From: Lottia gigantea
Taxonomy: Eukaryota > Mollusca > Gastropoda > Lottiidae
Length of the DNA: 64,000 nucleotides
Assembly: GCF_000327385.1 (NCBI RefSeq)
Contig: NW_008708171.1
Location: 210,292-274,291, forward strand
Direction of reading: 5' to 3'
The stretch's first letter is position 1, and each line of letters begins with the position of its first letter. This document shows positions 26,051 to 39,440 of this stretch, one piece after another. The notes under the pieces were generated by a model. It saw nothing but the letters and a program-made list of their open reading frames with translations. It ran no database searches and was not told the DNA's origin. Made by a program: the position numbers and the translations under genes.

Positions 26051-29000
26051 CAGTACTATTTAAGTCACGCCAACTATTCCAACAGTTATAAGATAATCCA
26101 ACCAAACCAAACCAACGACTACCATTCGACTACCAATCAACAAGAAATACCATGATCAGAACGAATTTGGAAGAATGAAGGAGTAACTCACGCCACACCA
26201 TCCAGGGCCGAGGTTCACCGCCATGTCATTCGATCCGACCAGATCTAACGAAGAATCAACAACCAAACCAACAACACAGAATCATCCAATTTGAACCAAT
26301 CCAACTACTACGACTACCAACGACTACCTAGTTTGCGATATCAGCATCCGCTGGAAGCGAACGTTAACTTAACATCTACCTACCTACCTACTTTAATGTC
26401 GCTTTTCCAGAAATAGAATAATGGCATAGAAGAGCACCGAGCCAAATGTATCGCCTGTAACTTCGCAAAGTGTCAATATTTTATGAGCACCAACGTCATT
26501 ATATAGTTTTGGAGTGCTGGTTCTAATCTGAACGGTACCTAAAACCTCGAATTTCGACCTCTATGATTTGCAATTTTTCGTAAGACACGTTCACTTAATT
26601 TTGAAGTATTTACAATAAGCCATATTTCACTGGATAAACTTTAAGTAACAGCAACCCGACATTTGGTGAAAATGGTGCATTAATTTTGTGCCTTTTTGTC
26701 ATGGTTGATGCGAATGAATACCTCGCATAACGAAGGGTGCCTTATGGAGGCGAATAGAAAACAACAGACGAACTAATTTAGCCTTTGATGTATTTTTCAC
26801 AAATCTATATAGTCTGTTAAAGTGCACCAACTAATATCTCGTTAATTAGTCTAACCACAGAGAACACAACCGTAATATATCACGATAACTCAACCTCATT
26901 TAATTACAAGACCCAGACGCATATTTCATTGTCACTCTAAATACAACTTAATACAAACGTATACCTTATTTCTATATATCTCTTTCTGTGATTTTACCTT
27001 TCCTTTTCGACAAAAGTAAAAAAAAACGTCGTTAGCTTATGCTTGTACCAAATGCATTCATTATATAATGATTTTATATTCAGAACTTGCGCTTGAACAT
27101 CTTCATAGTCAATAAATTGCTGAATTTATTATTTAAGATAATGCCAAATTCAATTTTACAATTTTATAAAATTGTATAAATCTTTCATCTAATCTAAGGA
27201 ATATAGGCTTTACGGTCAATCAAATTTTGGAGGAATATGTAGGATTCGCGTCGATGCCGAGATGTGGGTTTAAAAAAGTCATGTATCAGTTCTATATGAT
27301 ATGAAGTATGAAACCAAGCGTTTATTTTCCTACGATTTTTACATTTACATCAGAAAGAAGTCAAAAGTCAAGTTAGGAAGTTACAAATTCCATCAAGTTT
27401 TATTGAATAATTCCATGCTGACCTGGAAAAACGCAGATCGTTATCAAGCATCATTAACCCATTACCATAGATGAGTTCACAAATCATACAGCAACAGAAT
27501 GACATTTAACCACAAGTTAAGATTGGACAACCTGTCACTTTAGTTATTACAATCGACAAAATGTCACAAACTCACGAATTGTAGAAAAGAAATGGTTGTT
27601 TATTCTGATTATATGCCAATCTTCAACAAACTAAGGAACCGACTAACTCAAAATTGATATACTCTTTTCTACTCTGGAGACTGGAGGCCCCCTTTGCATT
27701 TCAATATTGTTTTGCAAGATACAGTTTCTGTAGTTTGGTTATATGACGTATTTTTTAAACAAACATTCACTCGGGTATGCAGTCACATTTTCCATCCAAG
27801 AAGTGAACACACCAATACATTAAAATCTGACCCAAAGTACCACCAAAAGGACTAGATTTTATTTCCAAAACCTTAGTGACAGCAATACGAAATGTTCTTT
27901 AGTCACCAAAAAATCAAACGATACGGATACATTAATTTTTGAAAACCATTGCTTGGTGAAGATGAGTATTTATTGGAATAAAATTCAAAGCCATGAAACA
28001 AGAATCTGATAGCATGGTCGATCGTGACAAGAACAACTTATTTCCTTTATTAAAATGTATTTCAGTGTAATTCTTTTCTAGTTGGGTCGGCATTTTAAAA
28101 TTGATACAAATATTCAAGTCAGATCAACCCAGGAAGAATCTTTACAAGAAAACCGTTATCATCTACAACAGAACTTATTCATTGAATTTATTAGGTCAGC
28201 AATGGATCGACAGGTGGTTTGGTCAATAGCGTTAGTTCGCCTGAAAATGAATGATAGTTCGCTAAATTTACAGATAGAGGCATGAGAGAAAAATTAGTAC
28301 TCAAAACAGGTACAAGTTAACATCGAGAATTTTCTGCATTACGAACACTCTTATATAGAGTCTGTCTAAATAGTTTAATTGGAGTAGCCTATGCACAAAA
28401 TTACTTAGTGAACTTTGAAATATCTATATTATAGTCTAAATAACAATTCACTTCAATATTTCACTGCAAAATATATAATTGACTATTGGGAGAAATAATT
28501 CCTATACTTAAGAAGCAATACACCCCCCTTAAATGATTTTAAAACGTTTTAAAGTATTGTTAGTATAGATTATGTCGTCAAATAGGCGAGAAGAATTAAC
28601 TTTTTACTCCAACCCCAGCGGTTTCTTTTGCGATTTGTATTTCCAGATTTACTGGCCCCACCTAAAAGTTTTTTTTAGATCGGTTGGTATGTTGACGTAT
28701 ACCCAATGGAGAGTCTAACATTATGATTGTACACTATCTGACTAGTTTATGTGTTAAGAATGTGTATGTTGTTGGATTATGATAATGAAAAACTTTCAAA
28801 CTGATCCCTTCATTAAATTCTCTTGAGGAGAACAAAAATATATTTGAGAGTAAACTGTCAGTTGCAACCGATATTAAAACCACAAGCAATTAGTTCTCAC
28901 TGTCTTTCAGCACGAATTCAGAAAGAATACTTTTCATTACTTTAACAAGTCAGTTTTAATCAATTTCAAACCAACTAGCCCGAAACTTGCTGACTCTTTA

Positions 29001-30467
29001 TTTCTTTCTCCAAAACGATGGTTTTTGTGTGTTCTTTAAATGTGAAATTCGGCAAACATCATGCCACAATAACTGCTTATTGTTGAAACACAGATCCAGC
29101 ATGAGTTGCCAAGTCTTCAGAGAATTCTCAGTGCACGAACTATGAAAACATTTTGGTAAAAAAAAAAACGTTGATACTTTTTGGCAGGAAATCGTGCTTT
29201 TTTTTCGCTCTTTAAAATTCACCCCAAAAAACTATATTATTGGATATTGGAAGCTAGCTAAGGAACAGAAATTTTCGGATTACAAACTATCCAACTTGTG
29301 ATGTAAACGTAATTCGGTGATCAATCCTGACTTTAAAAACAAAATCGTTATTTCGACGAGCATCAATTATCCACGGACTCTGATGACAATGGTAGTTCCA
29401 GAAAGTCTCATAGAAGTCGATATCAATGTAACTTTAAAAGATTCCTCACAGGAAAATCCTTTATAGGCGTGTCCAAATATACCAGATGATGATCATGTAA
29501 TATATCGAAACTGTGCGAATAAGTAGTTTATAGAAATACTATATCAAAATTATGTTGCAATGCAATTATCAGAAAAGTCTGTATATATATATATATATCT
29601 GAAAACTCTTTTAATTTCTGTTTGCAGTAAGTTTCGGTACCGTCAGTCTACAAATTTTTTCTACAAAATGTACACATAAATGACAAGAGAACAGAACTGT
29701 TCTGAAGCTACACAAACCATAATTATTAGTGCAACTAAACTCAACATCCTGCTCGATTCTTATGCTTGCTCTGTGGAAATGGTTTCAAATTGATTATCTT
29801 GGGACTAATTACTTCAATAGAAATCTATCTGCCAGTGGACTTTCTCTCGTCAATGTCATCTTGACTCCTATGTTAATTAGTTCTATTTTTGTTTTTTAGA
29901 AATAGTGTATCAATGACACAAAATCTTATTTTTACCATTCCAATTTCACGTCTGTTAGCTACAATTCAACACAGACCTGACCAAACTATGACGTCGCTAT
30001 CGGTAATACCATTTGAACCCTAATGTAGGAGAACTCAACTGATTTTAACTCAACTCATATAACAGAACCAATTTTAGATCATCAAAGCTTACACCATAGA
30101 CAAGATATAAATTATGTATAAGAAATATGCGGGGAATAAGACAGGGCTGTCAATTAAGCCGTCTATCTTTCCTTCCCACGGGGAATGGTTTAAAAGCTTC
30201 CACTGAGTTCCCACACCTGATTGGGTGTAGGTTATTCTGTTATAAGGTTATGAGCTGTGAAAATGTAGCGTACATTATGTGATTTAGAAGTCGTATTACT
30301 GCTATGTATTTAATAATTCATGAGACGACAAATTCTATTCTGTCAATTCGACCGACCGATCGATATTATACTATACCGCATTTTATAATGATCCAAACTC
30401 ATTTGATATAACTATCATCAATGTATTTGAGTACTAATATTCAAATATATACTTATAACTTATTTAG
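26051..30467. other. Unique DNA, no gene recognised
   Basis: 26,095-26,400 has a run of ACCAAACC, ACGACTACC and CTACCTACC words (simple, purine-poor). A (TA)n run of about nine units lies at 29,582-29,599. At 29,624 a strong acceptor (TTTAATTTCTGTTTGCAG) is followed by two competing open frames of under 25 codons, with no credible exon end. Confidence 0.45.
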
Positions 30468-30530
30468 GCTTACACCGATTAAAGTCATTAAAACGGAACT
30501 GTTCACCAAATTGCCATTTAAATCTGCCAA
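30468..30530 (+). CDS. Weak candidate exon, unknown protein
   Basis: An acceptor-like ACTTATAACTTATTTAG (ending 30,467) and a consensus donor CCAA|GTAAGT (30,531) enclose 63 nt. One frame reads Leu-Thr-Pro-Ile-Lys-Val-Ile-Lys-Thr-Glu-Leu-Phe-Thr-Lys-Leu-Pro-Phe-Lys-Ser-Ala without a stop. The exon is short, and a second open frame exists. It is listed only because both splice signals are present. Confidence 0.15.
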
Positions 30531-32327
30531 GTAAGTGTATAGACCCTTTCGGTGAACATTGTGGTATAATCTAAACAAACAGATTGTGCTTTGAATTTGT
30601 GATTTTCAACGAAACATACCGAAACTTAAACTTGCAACTGGTTAAAAAAATTCCTTTTTTCATAGAGTGTCTCTTTGAGATCCAAACACATCTGTTTATA
30701 ATGTACGATATGGATTTTTACTAGATCGACGTTAAATAGGAGTTCTAGTAAGAGCAATCGTTATATCCAATAGTTCTATATATATTAAATTATATGTAAT
30801 GTCAAGTCACGAGTCAAAATGGCAGACTCTCCGAAGATCTGTTACCATTTCGAATATTTCTTTTATGAATATCCACAGAGAGCTATAACTATGCACAAAA
30901 TGTTAAAGTTCAGAAACGATTTTCGGAAGTTTTCCTCGAGGGATTTTCCAGACGGCTAAGCTATAGTATAATGAGTTGTAATTGAAACATTTGGTACAGT
31001 GGGACATTTGAGCATAGATGACGTTAATCCAGAAATTTCAATATGTAAAAATCTCTGCGCAAGTCAATAAAAATAACCAAGAAAAACATGTTTTCATAAA
31101 CGCTCTGTTGGCGAAAAATTCACAATAATGGACACTCTTCATTTTTTTCGTTCACACGATAAAATAAGACCAATGTGTAATGTGTGTTTCGTATTACTTC
31201 TGCGATTATTAATGTTCTGAAAACCACTGAACTAGAACGGATGAAAATAATAGACAACTTGCGCCAAATCATGACAAAGTTTAAAAAAAATATTGTGCAA
31301 GAAAGCTGAAAGGTTCGACGAAAATAATTCTGGGTCACATCAGAGACACTTACAATTACCATTCCCAGCTAACGTCCGGACTTTATTACATTCTACGATC
31401 ATCTCAAAATACGCTCGTTTATTACCTTGAAATAAACATCACGTTGTATGGGAGGCAAATCAATTATCAAGTATTTACTACTGTATTCATTGTGGTCCCA
31501 CTGTTGTAGGGTACAAAAGGGGACATAAATCCAATTTTATTAGCAAGACTACAGTAAAATATTCCTAGCCAAACAATCGATCGAGTGAAAGAGAAACTTA
31601 TGTAGGCATATTGTTGAAAGTCTTTTGAATTATTTAAAATAAGGCATGGTCAGTCAATCTGGCAGACAAGGGAGGATTCAATTTTAAAAAAAAATTAATG
31701 ATAGGTCTTACTGATTGATTAAATATTGGTCCATATCCAGAGTTAAATTTTGGATTCTTACCAAACTATCCCTGAGAGATTTGTATGAAACATTGACTTT
31801 TTCTAAATAGTAAATGATAAGTTGTTTGTCGGTTACTAATTAGCTAAAACTGATAAGAAACGCAGAAAGAGTGTATAGACGTTCTAATTAAATACTCAGA
31901 ATACTAATTGACATTGACAGTTACCAGTTAAGCTTAATTTAAAACCAACTGGGCGAAATATCTTGTTTTCTAGTCTAGAAATATGTTTAAGAATCAATTA
32001 TTACTGTCCCCAGTGGTTAAATAATTGACTATTAAAGGCTGTTCATTAAGTAATGGTAGAATGTCAGTTGACCGTAGAAGACATGCTAACCAAAGTGGTC
32101 TCCAAAAAAACAAAAAGTGGTCATCCTGCACCTTTGGAACTCTGGCCGATTTTGTGTTTTCATAACGCCCAACAATTACAATTGTATAAACCAAAAACAT
32201 TACCGATAACATAACATTCATTATTAACTTAATTCAATTATCATATTATTAGCAATATGTATGTATGATTAAATATGTGTTTTACAGAAAGTATTTTATG
32301 CTACATGGCTATTTAGACATCTTTTGT
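30531..32327. other. Unique DNA, no gene recognised
   Basis: No element seen. Minus-strand frames of 80 codons (31,120-31,362) and 75 codons (31,994-32,221) have no supporting start context, splice signals or motifs. They are downstream of the minus-strand exon at 33,354, so any intron of that gene would cross them. Confidence 0.45.
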
Positions 32328-33190
32328 GTTTATATTTGAAACATACAATATAGTTACATGTAGGATTCCTATAAAGTCATGTGTGTTTGAAATGTAGTTA
32401 TATGTAAGATTCCTATAAAGACATGTGTGTTTATATTTAAAATATAGTTATATGTAGCTGACATCATGTGTGTTTATATTTGAAATATAGTTGTATGTAG
32501 CCGATGTCATGTTTGTTTATATTTGAAATATAGTTATATGTAGCCGACGTCATGTTTTTTAATATTTGAAATATACTTGTATGTAGCCTACGTTATGTGT
32601 GTTTATATTTGAAATATAGTTATATGTAGCCGACGTTTTGTGTGTTTATATTTGAAATACAGTTATATGTACGATTTAGACGCCATGTGTGTTTATATTT
32701 GAAATATAGTTATATGTACGATTTAGACGTCATGTGTGTTTATATTTGAAATATAGTTATATGTACGATTAAGACGTCATGTGTGTTTATATTTGAAATA
32801 TAGTTATATGTACGATTTAGACGTTATGTGTGTTTATATTTGAAATATAGTTATATGTACGATTTAGACGTTATGTGTGTTTATATTTGAAATATAGTTA
32901 TATGTACGATTAAGACGTCATGTGTGTTTATATTTGAAATATAGTTATATGTACGATTTAGACGTTATGTGTGTTTATATTTGAAATATAGTTATATGTA
33001 CGATTAAGACGCCATGTGTGTTTATATTTGAAATATAGTTATATGTACGATTTAGACGTTATGTGTGTTTATATTTGAAATATAGTTATATGTACGATTA
33101 AGACGTCATGTGTGTTTATATTTGAAATATAGTTATATGTACGATTTAGACGTTATGTGTGTTTATATTTGGAATATAGTTATATGCAAT
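32328..33190. repeat. 47-bp minisatellite with alternating unit types
   Basis: Roughly nineteen copies of a unit beginning TTTATATTTGAAATATAGTT and continuing ATATGTACGATTTAGACGTCATGTGTG. The first seven or eight copies (to about 32,645) are diverged and vary from about 41 to 57 bp. The remaining eleven or so are near-identical 47-mers. In the last nine copies, units with GATTAAGACG(T/C)C mostly alternate with units with GATTTAGACGTT, so the repeating unit there is a 94-bp dimer. Confidence 0.95.
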
Positions 33191-33353
33191 ATAGGTCTTT
33201 ATAGGCGTCATATTGATTTGGTTGTGGCATATGCGTGTTATTGTATACAATTATGTTTGAAAAGTTGCGAAACATTATAAAATATTCAATAAGCGTTAAA
33301 ATAAATTAGATTATTTGTGTAAGTGGTGTCTGTGTAATGAAAAGCTCACTTAC

Positions 33354-33470
33354 CTCAAAAGCGTTAAAAGCCCCATCTACCACACCTGTTTTTGAAGATG
33401 GCTTTTTAGTGGCCGTGGAAGACGACGATGGTTCTTTTCCAGCTTTGGATGAAGTAGAATTGGAAAACAT
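33354..33470 (-). CDS. Probable first coding exon of an unidentified host gene
   Basis: On the minus strand an ATG at 33,470 (A at position -3) opens exactly 39 codons that end at a textbook donor, GAG|GTAAGTGAGC (33,353 downward), giving a phase-0 junction. The exon is visibly richer in G+C than its surroundings. The predicted N-terminus is low-complexity and hydrophilic: Met-Phe-Ser-Asn-Ser-Thr-Ser-Ser-Lys, a Ser/Thr/Lys-rich stretch with four serines in a row, then Thr-Gly-Val-Val-Asp-Gly-Ala-Phe-Asn-Ala-Phe-Glu. The closing Ala-Phe-x-x-Phe recalls the start of EF-hand-like or TPPP-type helices after a disordered leader. That is only a resemblance. An upstream in-frame ATG at 33,518 exists but would add a hydrophobic, AT-rich stretch. 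No following exon was identified at lower coordinates. Confidence 0.45.
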
Positions 33471-36062
33471 AGTGAGATATTGTTCATTCAGTAGGAGCAC
33501 ATAAGAAAAAAGTATCAATCCGGTATTTGTTTCAGAAGAATTAGTTAATCTGTAGAGAGATTTTCATCAGATTCCAAAGTCAATTCGGAGATTTGAACAA
33601 TAATTTGCAATAATCTTGTCAATACAAGAATCTGGATATTCAAGCTCAAAGAGTTTTTAAAGAGATCATATGCACACAATTTCAATATGGTCATTTTCAA
33701 AAGTTAATATTAAACACAAGCGTTCGATATACTTCCATGACCTCTATTTACAAGATTGGATTATGTTGTGGAGATTGCCCAATCTCTTATGAAGGAAAAA
33801 TTGAAACTTGTTTCAAATGTAATGATAGTATTGATAGAAGTCATATGCAAATACCACTAAGGGATTCGATTTCTATGTTCAAAGTTCACACGTCATTATT
33901 CTTCAGCTCAAATTCTGAAAATTAGCAGATCAAAACGATTATGACAACTAAAGTAATTTAGCAAACAATAAGTCTTCAAAGTGTAAACCAAAATATTATG
34001 TCCTATATTACTACTAGTAAGTACATGTATGGGGTTCTTTTTTCAGCATTGGATTTTAATCAACCTTAGTCAAGTACGTATCATACGATTTTGTAAATCA
34101 GACATAAAACTATATTGCACTTCAATTAATATGATAGTTACATAGTTTGAATCACTTCCGGTATCGTATGGAGTACGGTTTGAAGCCCTAAAAGTCGTAA
34201 TGCAAGATCGATTTCACATTCAGCCCTACAACTTAAATTAGTTTCACACAACGTTGTTTTTTTTTCAGTTTTTAAAATATTCCCCTGATGGGAAATCATT
34301 TTTAACAAATTCTAATTTCCTTTTAATAAATGAACAAAATGCAAAGAATTTAGTTGAATAGAATATATATTATCATTCGCTATATATATTGTCTCACATT
34401 CTAAAGTTAAGTTTCTACTGACCTTGTCCATTGCTCTAGTTAAGGGGAGTACTAATTTTCCTCTTAACGTGAATTCTTTTAAGAACACTTAGTCCGATTT
34501 TCAACATAACGTTCTGTTATATACTAGGCCAGTAAATAATCCCAATTTAACAGTTGAAAAACTGATAACAAAAAGACAACTGAAAACTTGTTATACGAAT
34601 CCTCACCGAAAGAAATCGTATACAAAATACACTTCAACTTTTTTTGCTTTCAAATCTTTTTCACAATGAACTTCATCACGAATTATACATTGTAAATTGG
34701 CTCTTACAGTCACTCAGCAGAAATCCAAAAAGTTTCTGGAACTTTCACCTTCAACTGAGAAATGGTCACTAAATAAAATGAACAAAATCAACTTAGACTG
34801 AACTTTTCTTTTTCTTATAACAAAACAAAAATTTTCAAATTACAGATATAAGTAGGCCTATATATCATAACAAAGAACAATTATCGAATGCATTCAAAAC
34901 GGCAGACCTATAACTGAAAATATAGGTCAACCATTTTACACTTCTAATATCATGCAAATTTATTGAATTACATTAACCCCTTAAACGCCTGTGCAATGTT
35001 ATTAATTCCTAAACGCCAGAGAAATGGCATGAAATTGATTTACAGTGTCAAAATGTGTAATGATTGCTCAATCTATAAAATGTCAACTTATATCATCTAC
35101 AAATTGTAAAGCACTAGACAAATGTCATTCCGAATGATGAAAAATGGAGTTTTACGTCCTAATTTTCTGGAGCTATTAACTAATGAGGACAAGCCATGTG
35201 TGAAGTGATGGAAATTTTCCAGGAGATGAGATTATCCTACTGAAACGATGTTTCCAGTTATCAGAGATGATTCAAAATTTAAAGCTTTAAAAAGTGATAT
35301 GTTTTTTTTAACGTGAGTTGAGTTTGAAAACTCATGGGCGGGTCTTGTTATATTTAACACGAGAACAAGCATGCGACGGCACATATACCATCACTAATCA
35401 ACATACAGAACCATTTAGTGAGAAAACAACGTGCATAATAATCTCTTCAAGGCATTCATTCATATCGTGTTGTTATGCTATAATTATATCAGTAATTCAA
35501 CACAAAAGGAACATGATTCTGCTGCAATAACTACTTGTTGGATTTTAAAAGTGACATAAATCATCACTTTTTCTAATTCCGGAAGCATTTATCTCATAAT
35601 AACTGACTTCGAATCCTGCCAGTTAAACGTAATTACCATGGTCTGTTATAAATCACTTTCGCCTTTTTCATAAGCTACTAGAATTTAATTGATGCTTTCG
35701 ATTCTCTAAACTATTATGTGATTACGTGTTTCAATATATAATTCTTGTTTCAAGCAATGAAAATGAAAACTGAGTTGTTAAAATTTGTTGTCAATCCTAC
35801 GACCAACAAAGTTAAAAACAACAAATTAGATATGACATGAGTTCATTTGCTACCTCGGAACAATCAAGACGGAAAAGAAATAGAAATCCAGATACCTTTT
35901 TTCTAGTGCCCTGTACCCAACACTATCGTTTCAGAACTAAGAAAATTAGATTCAAAATAAAAGTATGACAACTTAAATGTATATAAATAATCCAAGAACT
36001 AACGATAAAAGTTACCAATTATCAAGAGTATTATGGTTTATGTTATCTGTTGTTGGAGTCTA
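33471..36062. other. Region upstream of the 33.4-kb exon, no gene recognised
   Basis: It would hold the 5' UTR and promoter of the minus-strand gene if that exon is real, but no TATA box or CpG island stands out. TAGGCCTA occurs at 34,853. Around 34,977-35,030 two related words, TTAACCCCTTAAACGCC and TTAATTCCTAAACGCC, lie about 34 bp apart. Frames at 33,737-33,925 and 35,318-35,530 are unsupported. Confidence 0.4.
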
Positions 36063-36353
36063 ATGGACAAGCCCGAATTGGGAGTGAAATGGGACTGCAT
36101 TTATCATTTAAAACCATTGGTAAATTCACCACAGCCCGATCCTATACACTGAAGGTATAATCAATCAGTTAAGTCTACAGTGACATGAACTCAACCAACC
36201 ACAACAGGGTTCCAATTTTCCGTCTGATACAAATCGCTTGTCGGGCTCTGGAAAGACAGCTCCTAAAAGCAACATTAACACAGTGTTTCAAAGATTAAAC
36301 CCATTAAAAGATCATGAATATGGAGATTTATTGTCTGGTAGTAAAAGCTCAAT
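36063..36353 (+). CDS. Candidate two-exon start of a gene, unknown protein
   Basis: An ATG at 36,063 opens 19 codons (Met-Asp-Lys-Pro-Glu-Leu-Gly-Val-Lys-Trp-Asp-Cys) to a possible donor TTG|GTAAAT at 36,120. An acceptor (CAACCACAACAG, ending 36,207) and a donor AAT|GTATGT (36,354) bracket a second open segment of 48 codons: Gly-Ser-Asn-Phe-Pro-Ser-Asp-Thr, later Asn-Thr-Val-Phe-Gln-Arg-Leu-Asn-Pro-Leu-Lys-Asp-His-Glu-Tyr-Gly-Asp. The two are phase-compatible across an 88-nt intron. The second segment has varied, protein-like composition. A competing frame is open over part of it, and the first donor is weak. No family is recognised. Confidence 0.22.
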
Positions 36354-39100
36354 GTATGTAAACATCAACACGATGTCAATCCTCAATTCATTATTCATAG
36401 TTATCAATGACGTGTCTTAGCTCTTGATGGAAATTTATATTCCGTTCTCTTACGAAAAGTAAGGTGCAAAGTGGTACGAGACAGGGGTATCTTTCGTGAG
36501 GAAAAGACTTTTTTAGAGGTCAATGTGTCGTGTTAACTTTAAATCAATAAGGTTCACATGCCAGCGTAAAGTCTTATTTCACCCGGAACAGCAGTTATGT
36601 AGCTTTGCTAAATACTAAACTAGAACAACACGTTAAATAAGCTATTTGAAAAGATGTTCATTAATCACCCATTAACAAACGAACATCCAAATCGTATGGA
36701 ATCAGAAAATCGAGCAGTTGTTAATTTCTTTAAATGCTTCGAGCTGTGCCACTAATTGACCAATCCATTTTAACGTTCTTGATGAAATATTTGTCAAACC
36801 ATATGCCAAACGTGGAGATTTCAGAATTACTGGCGCGAATGAAAATCTCCGAGGACTGAAATAAGACATATCAAATACAGTGTCAATAGAAAAATAATGT
36901 TTTTGTTATTTGAAACTAGTATAACTAAATGTCACATGAAAATTGAGAAAAATGAATTACCAAATTTGCGTAAGAGGAAACGTCATGTCGGATGCCGTCA
37001 TTATATAACCAATATGGCAATTCTTTCTACTTAAAGTCAGATAGGGCGCTTGTTGTTTTGGGGATTTTCTTAACATGCCTGACTAGACGATTTTTCTCAT
37101 TGGAAAGGTAGAATCTTATAACTGTAATATTAAATATATTATTTCTGTTTGTTTTTTCCTCAGAAAATTAGAAAACTTCAATCAAAAAAGCATGAAAGCA
37201 ATCATAATATGACCTTAGTTCTTAGTGTTGAAAATTTCTAGACTATCCGCTATCATTGCACATTTTTTTTTTTGAAAGAAAAACAATTGGTGTTTTACGT
37301 CTAAATGTTTTGCACCGTTTAAAACACTGAAGAGAGTACTAACAAACGATGTACACTGAGGACAAATTAACACATCCTATCATCAATGGCAAGGATGAAG
37401 CGGATGGGAATTCGAAAACAAATTCCTATCGTCGATTGATTCTGCGATGTTTCAGAACATGATGAATTGGAAGGTAAGAAGGTCTAGGTAGTATATAGCT
37501 TAAAGTTTAATGTACATAATCATATAATGTAATAAAACAGAATCAGGTTATCACACGTGAAGGAAAGATAGAGAAAATGAATGAAACAAACCCAATAGAA
37601 GCCATCATTAAGGAGATTAATTAAGAAAGGTGGGTCTAAATTGAATTTATTTATATATTTATTTATTTATTAATCTGTATCGTGTCATGTATAAAAGATA
37701 AGTGAAGGTAATGAAAGATATGAGTAATTTTTTTGGGGGAATTGCATCCTTCGCAATATACCAGTCATAAAGATTGGACAATAAACCTGAAAGCAACAGA
37801 AAGGTGAATTTCTATTGTATGGTTATGCAATTCTTTATAGGCTAGAACCGTTTTGAAAGAAATGTTTTCTCCATGAAAGGGAATTTAGTTGAATTCTACA
37901 AGAATATAGAAGTCTGTTTCACGGTTTCATCTGCTAATTAATCATAGGTGAATGCCAACTGTACTGAATTCATGTTAAATTGCTATTGGATATGTACATT
38001 CGAAATGATGTCCCTTGGTAGTCCAGATCAGACAGTTACTGTAGGTCTAGGGTTTCCAACGAGGAAGTATTTGATAGGAATAACGAATGACTTACTAAAA
38101 TTCTGCCTCAAAGGGAATACTATTTAAAATGGTAGCACTAATACAGTGTGGGAAAACGTGATGGCTCAGTTAGTTTTACCACGTTCATGGCAGATACATG
38201 AAGTCGGATATATCCGCATCACAGCAATCGCAAACGCAGAGATCCAATCATGAATATTATATAACAATAAATATAAGAAACCTTCAGAAAATAATTCCCC
38301 GTCGAAGCCAACCAAAAACAGTTATAAATTGGCTTTTGTCAGAAATTACTTTGAAACCCTCCTAATTATCTGGAATAGGCATATAAATATTTCAATATTG
38401 AACATGTTAGAGACACAACAAGCGCATAAACAAACAGTTCTGCGTGATCAGAATTATAGTGCACAGTGAATTAGAAAGGACAGACCTGGTGATAGTTTTC
38501 CCTCGATATATCAATTCCACGACATCAATCTGTAGAATAATTTATATTCAGTCTGATCGAAGTGCCTGTCTATATGTTTTATTTCGTGCCCTTTGCTATA
38601 TACTAGAAATCCCAAAAGAGTTGTTATGCATCAAACGTTTAGATCACTGAGATATTCAACAAAGTAATGTTCAATGCAATAGGCTAAAAGCCTTGGATAT
38701 TCATTATCTAGAACAGACTTTTTACTTTTAACAAAAGACAAAAGTGTGATTTTTGGAAGCGAAAGTAATTGTAGAAATCAGTCATAACAAACTGGAACAA
38801 AAGAGGAATCCATTCACAGCGGATCAGGACTTCGAGAAGCCCCTCTCCCTATCTGCAACCTACTATCCCTAACGAATTTGCTGTATCATTGATTCTAATA
38901 CCAAGGGCACCTTGACCTATATAGGGTATTATTTTAATTAAAGCCAATGATAATAACATGCAATCTTTAATAACACAGTATACCTGCAGAATTAATGAAG
39001 CTTGAGGAGGAATAGAAAACAATTTATACAGCACGTTTGGTTACAAAAACCAAAAACATACAATATCACTGAACAAATCTGATAAATTGATCTTATCTTT
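36354..39100. other. Unique DNA, no gene recognised
   Basis: At 37,171 a very good acceptor (CTGTTTGTTTTTTCCTCAG) is followed by 25 open codons and a stop, with AATAAA about 360 bp on. This could be a 3' terminal exon but is unproven. An ATG at 37,350 opens a 37-codon polar frame close to a GTAAGA, but the stop comes before the donor. A short (TTTA)n tract lies near 37,645-37,671. Confidence 0.4.
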
Positions 39101-39440
39101 TACTTAAAACCTCCTTAATCTGTGCCTAAAATAAATCAGAAACTTTCGTAATCTTAAATCCTAAATCAAATCTCCCTAAACTTAAATCTTAACATCTAAT
39201 CTTTCCTGAGATTCAAATTTAACTCTTCCTCCCATTAATTATTAAATTCAAAAACTTAATTTTCTATATACAGAAACCTAATAACAAATCAAACTGTCTT
39301 AACCTTTATTCCAAAAAATCAAACCGTTCCAACCTTAAATCACAAACAAAACCTTCCTAATCCCCAATCGCAAATAAAACCTTTCTTATCTTAAATTAAC
39401 ATCTTCCTAACCTTAAATTAAAAATCAAAAAACTTACATA
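39101..39440. repeat. Degenerate G-poor repeat (AAATCAAACC / TTCCTAACCTTAAAT words)
   Basis: Recurring words such as CTTAAATC, AAATCAAA, CCTTCCTAA and AACCTTAAAT at irregular 20-30 bp spacing, on a strand nearly lacking G for over 300 bases. It looks like an old, scrambled minisatellite. No reading frame is credible. Confidence 0.65.

Noticed and set aside
34977-35030. TTAACCCCTTAAACGCC words as a transposon end
   Set aside because: Only two short imperfect words, with no inverted partner found nearby.
37172-37250. Terminal-exon candidate after a very good acceptor
   Set aside because: Only 25 codons, Lys/Ser-rich. A distant AATAAA alone is not enough in AT-rich DNA.
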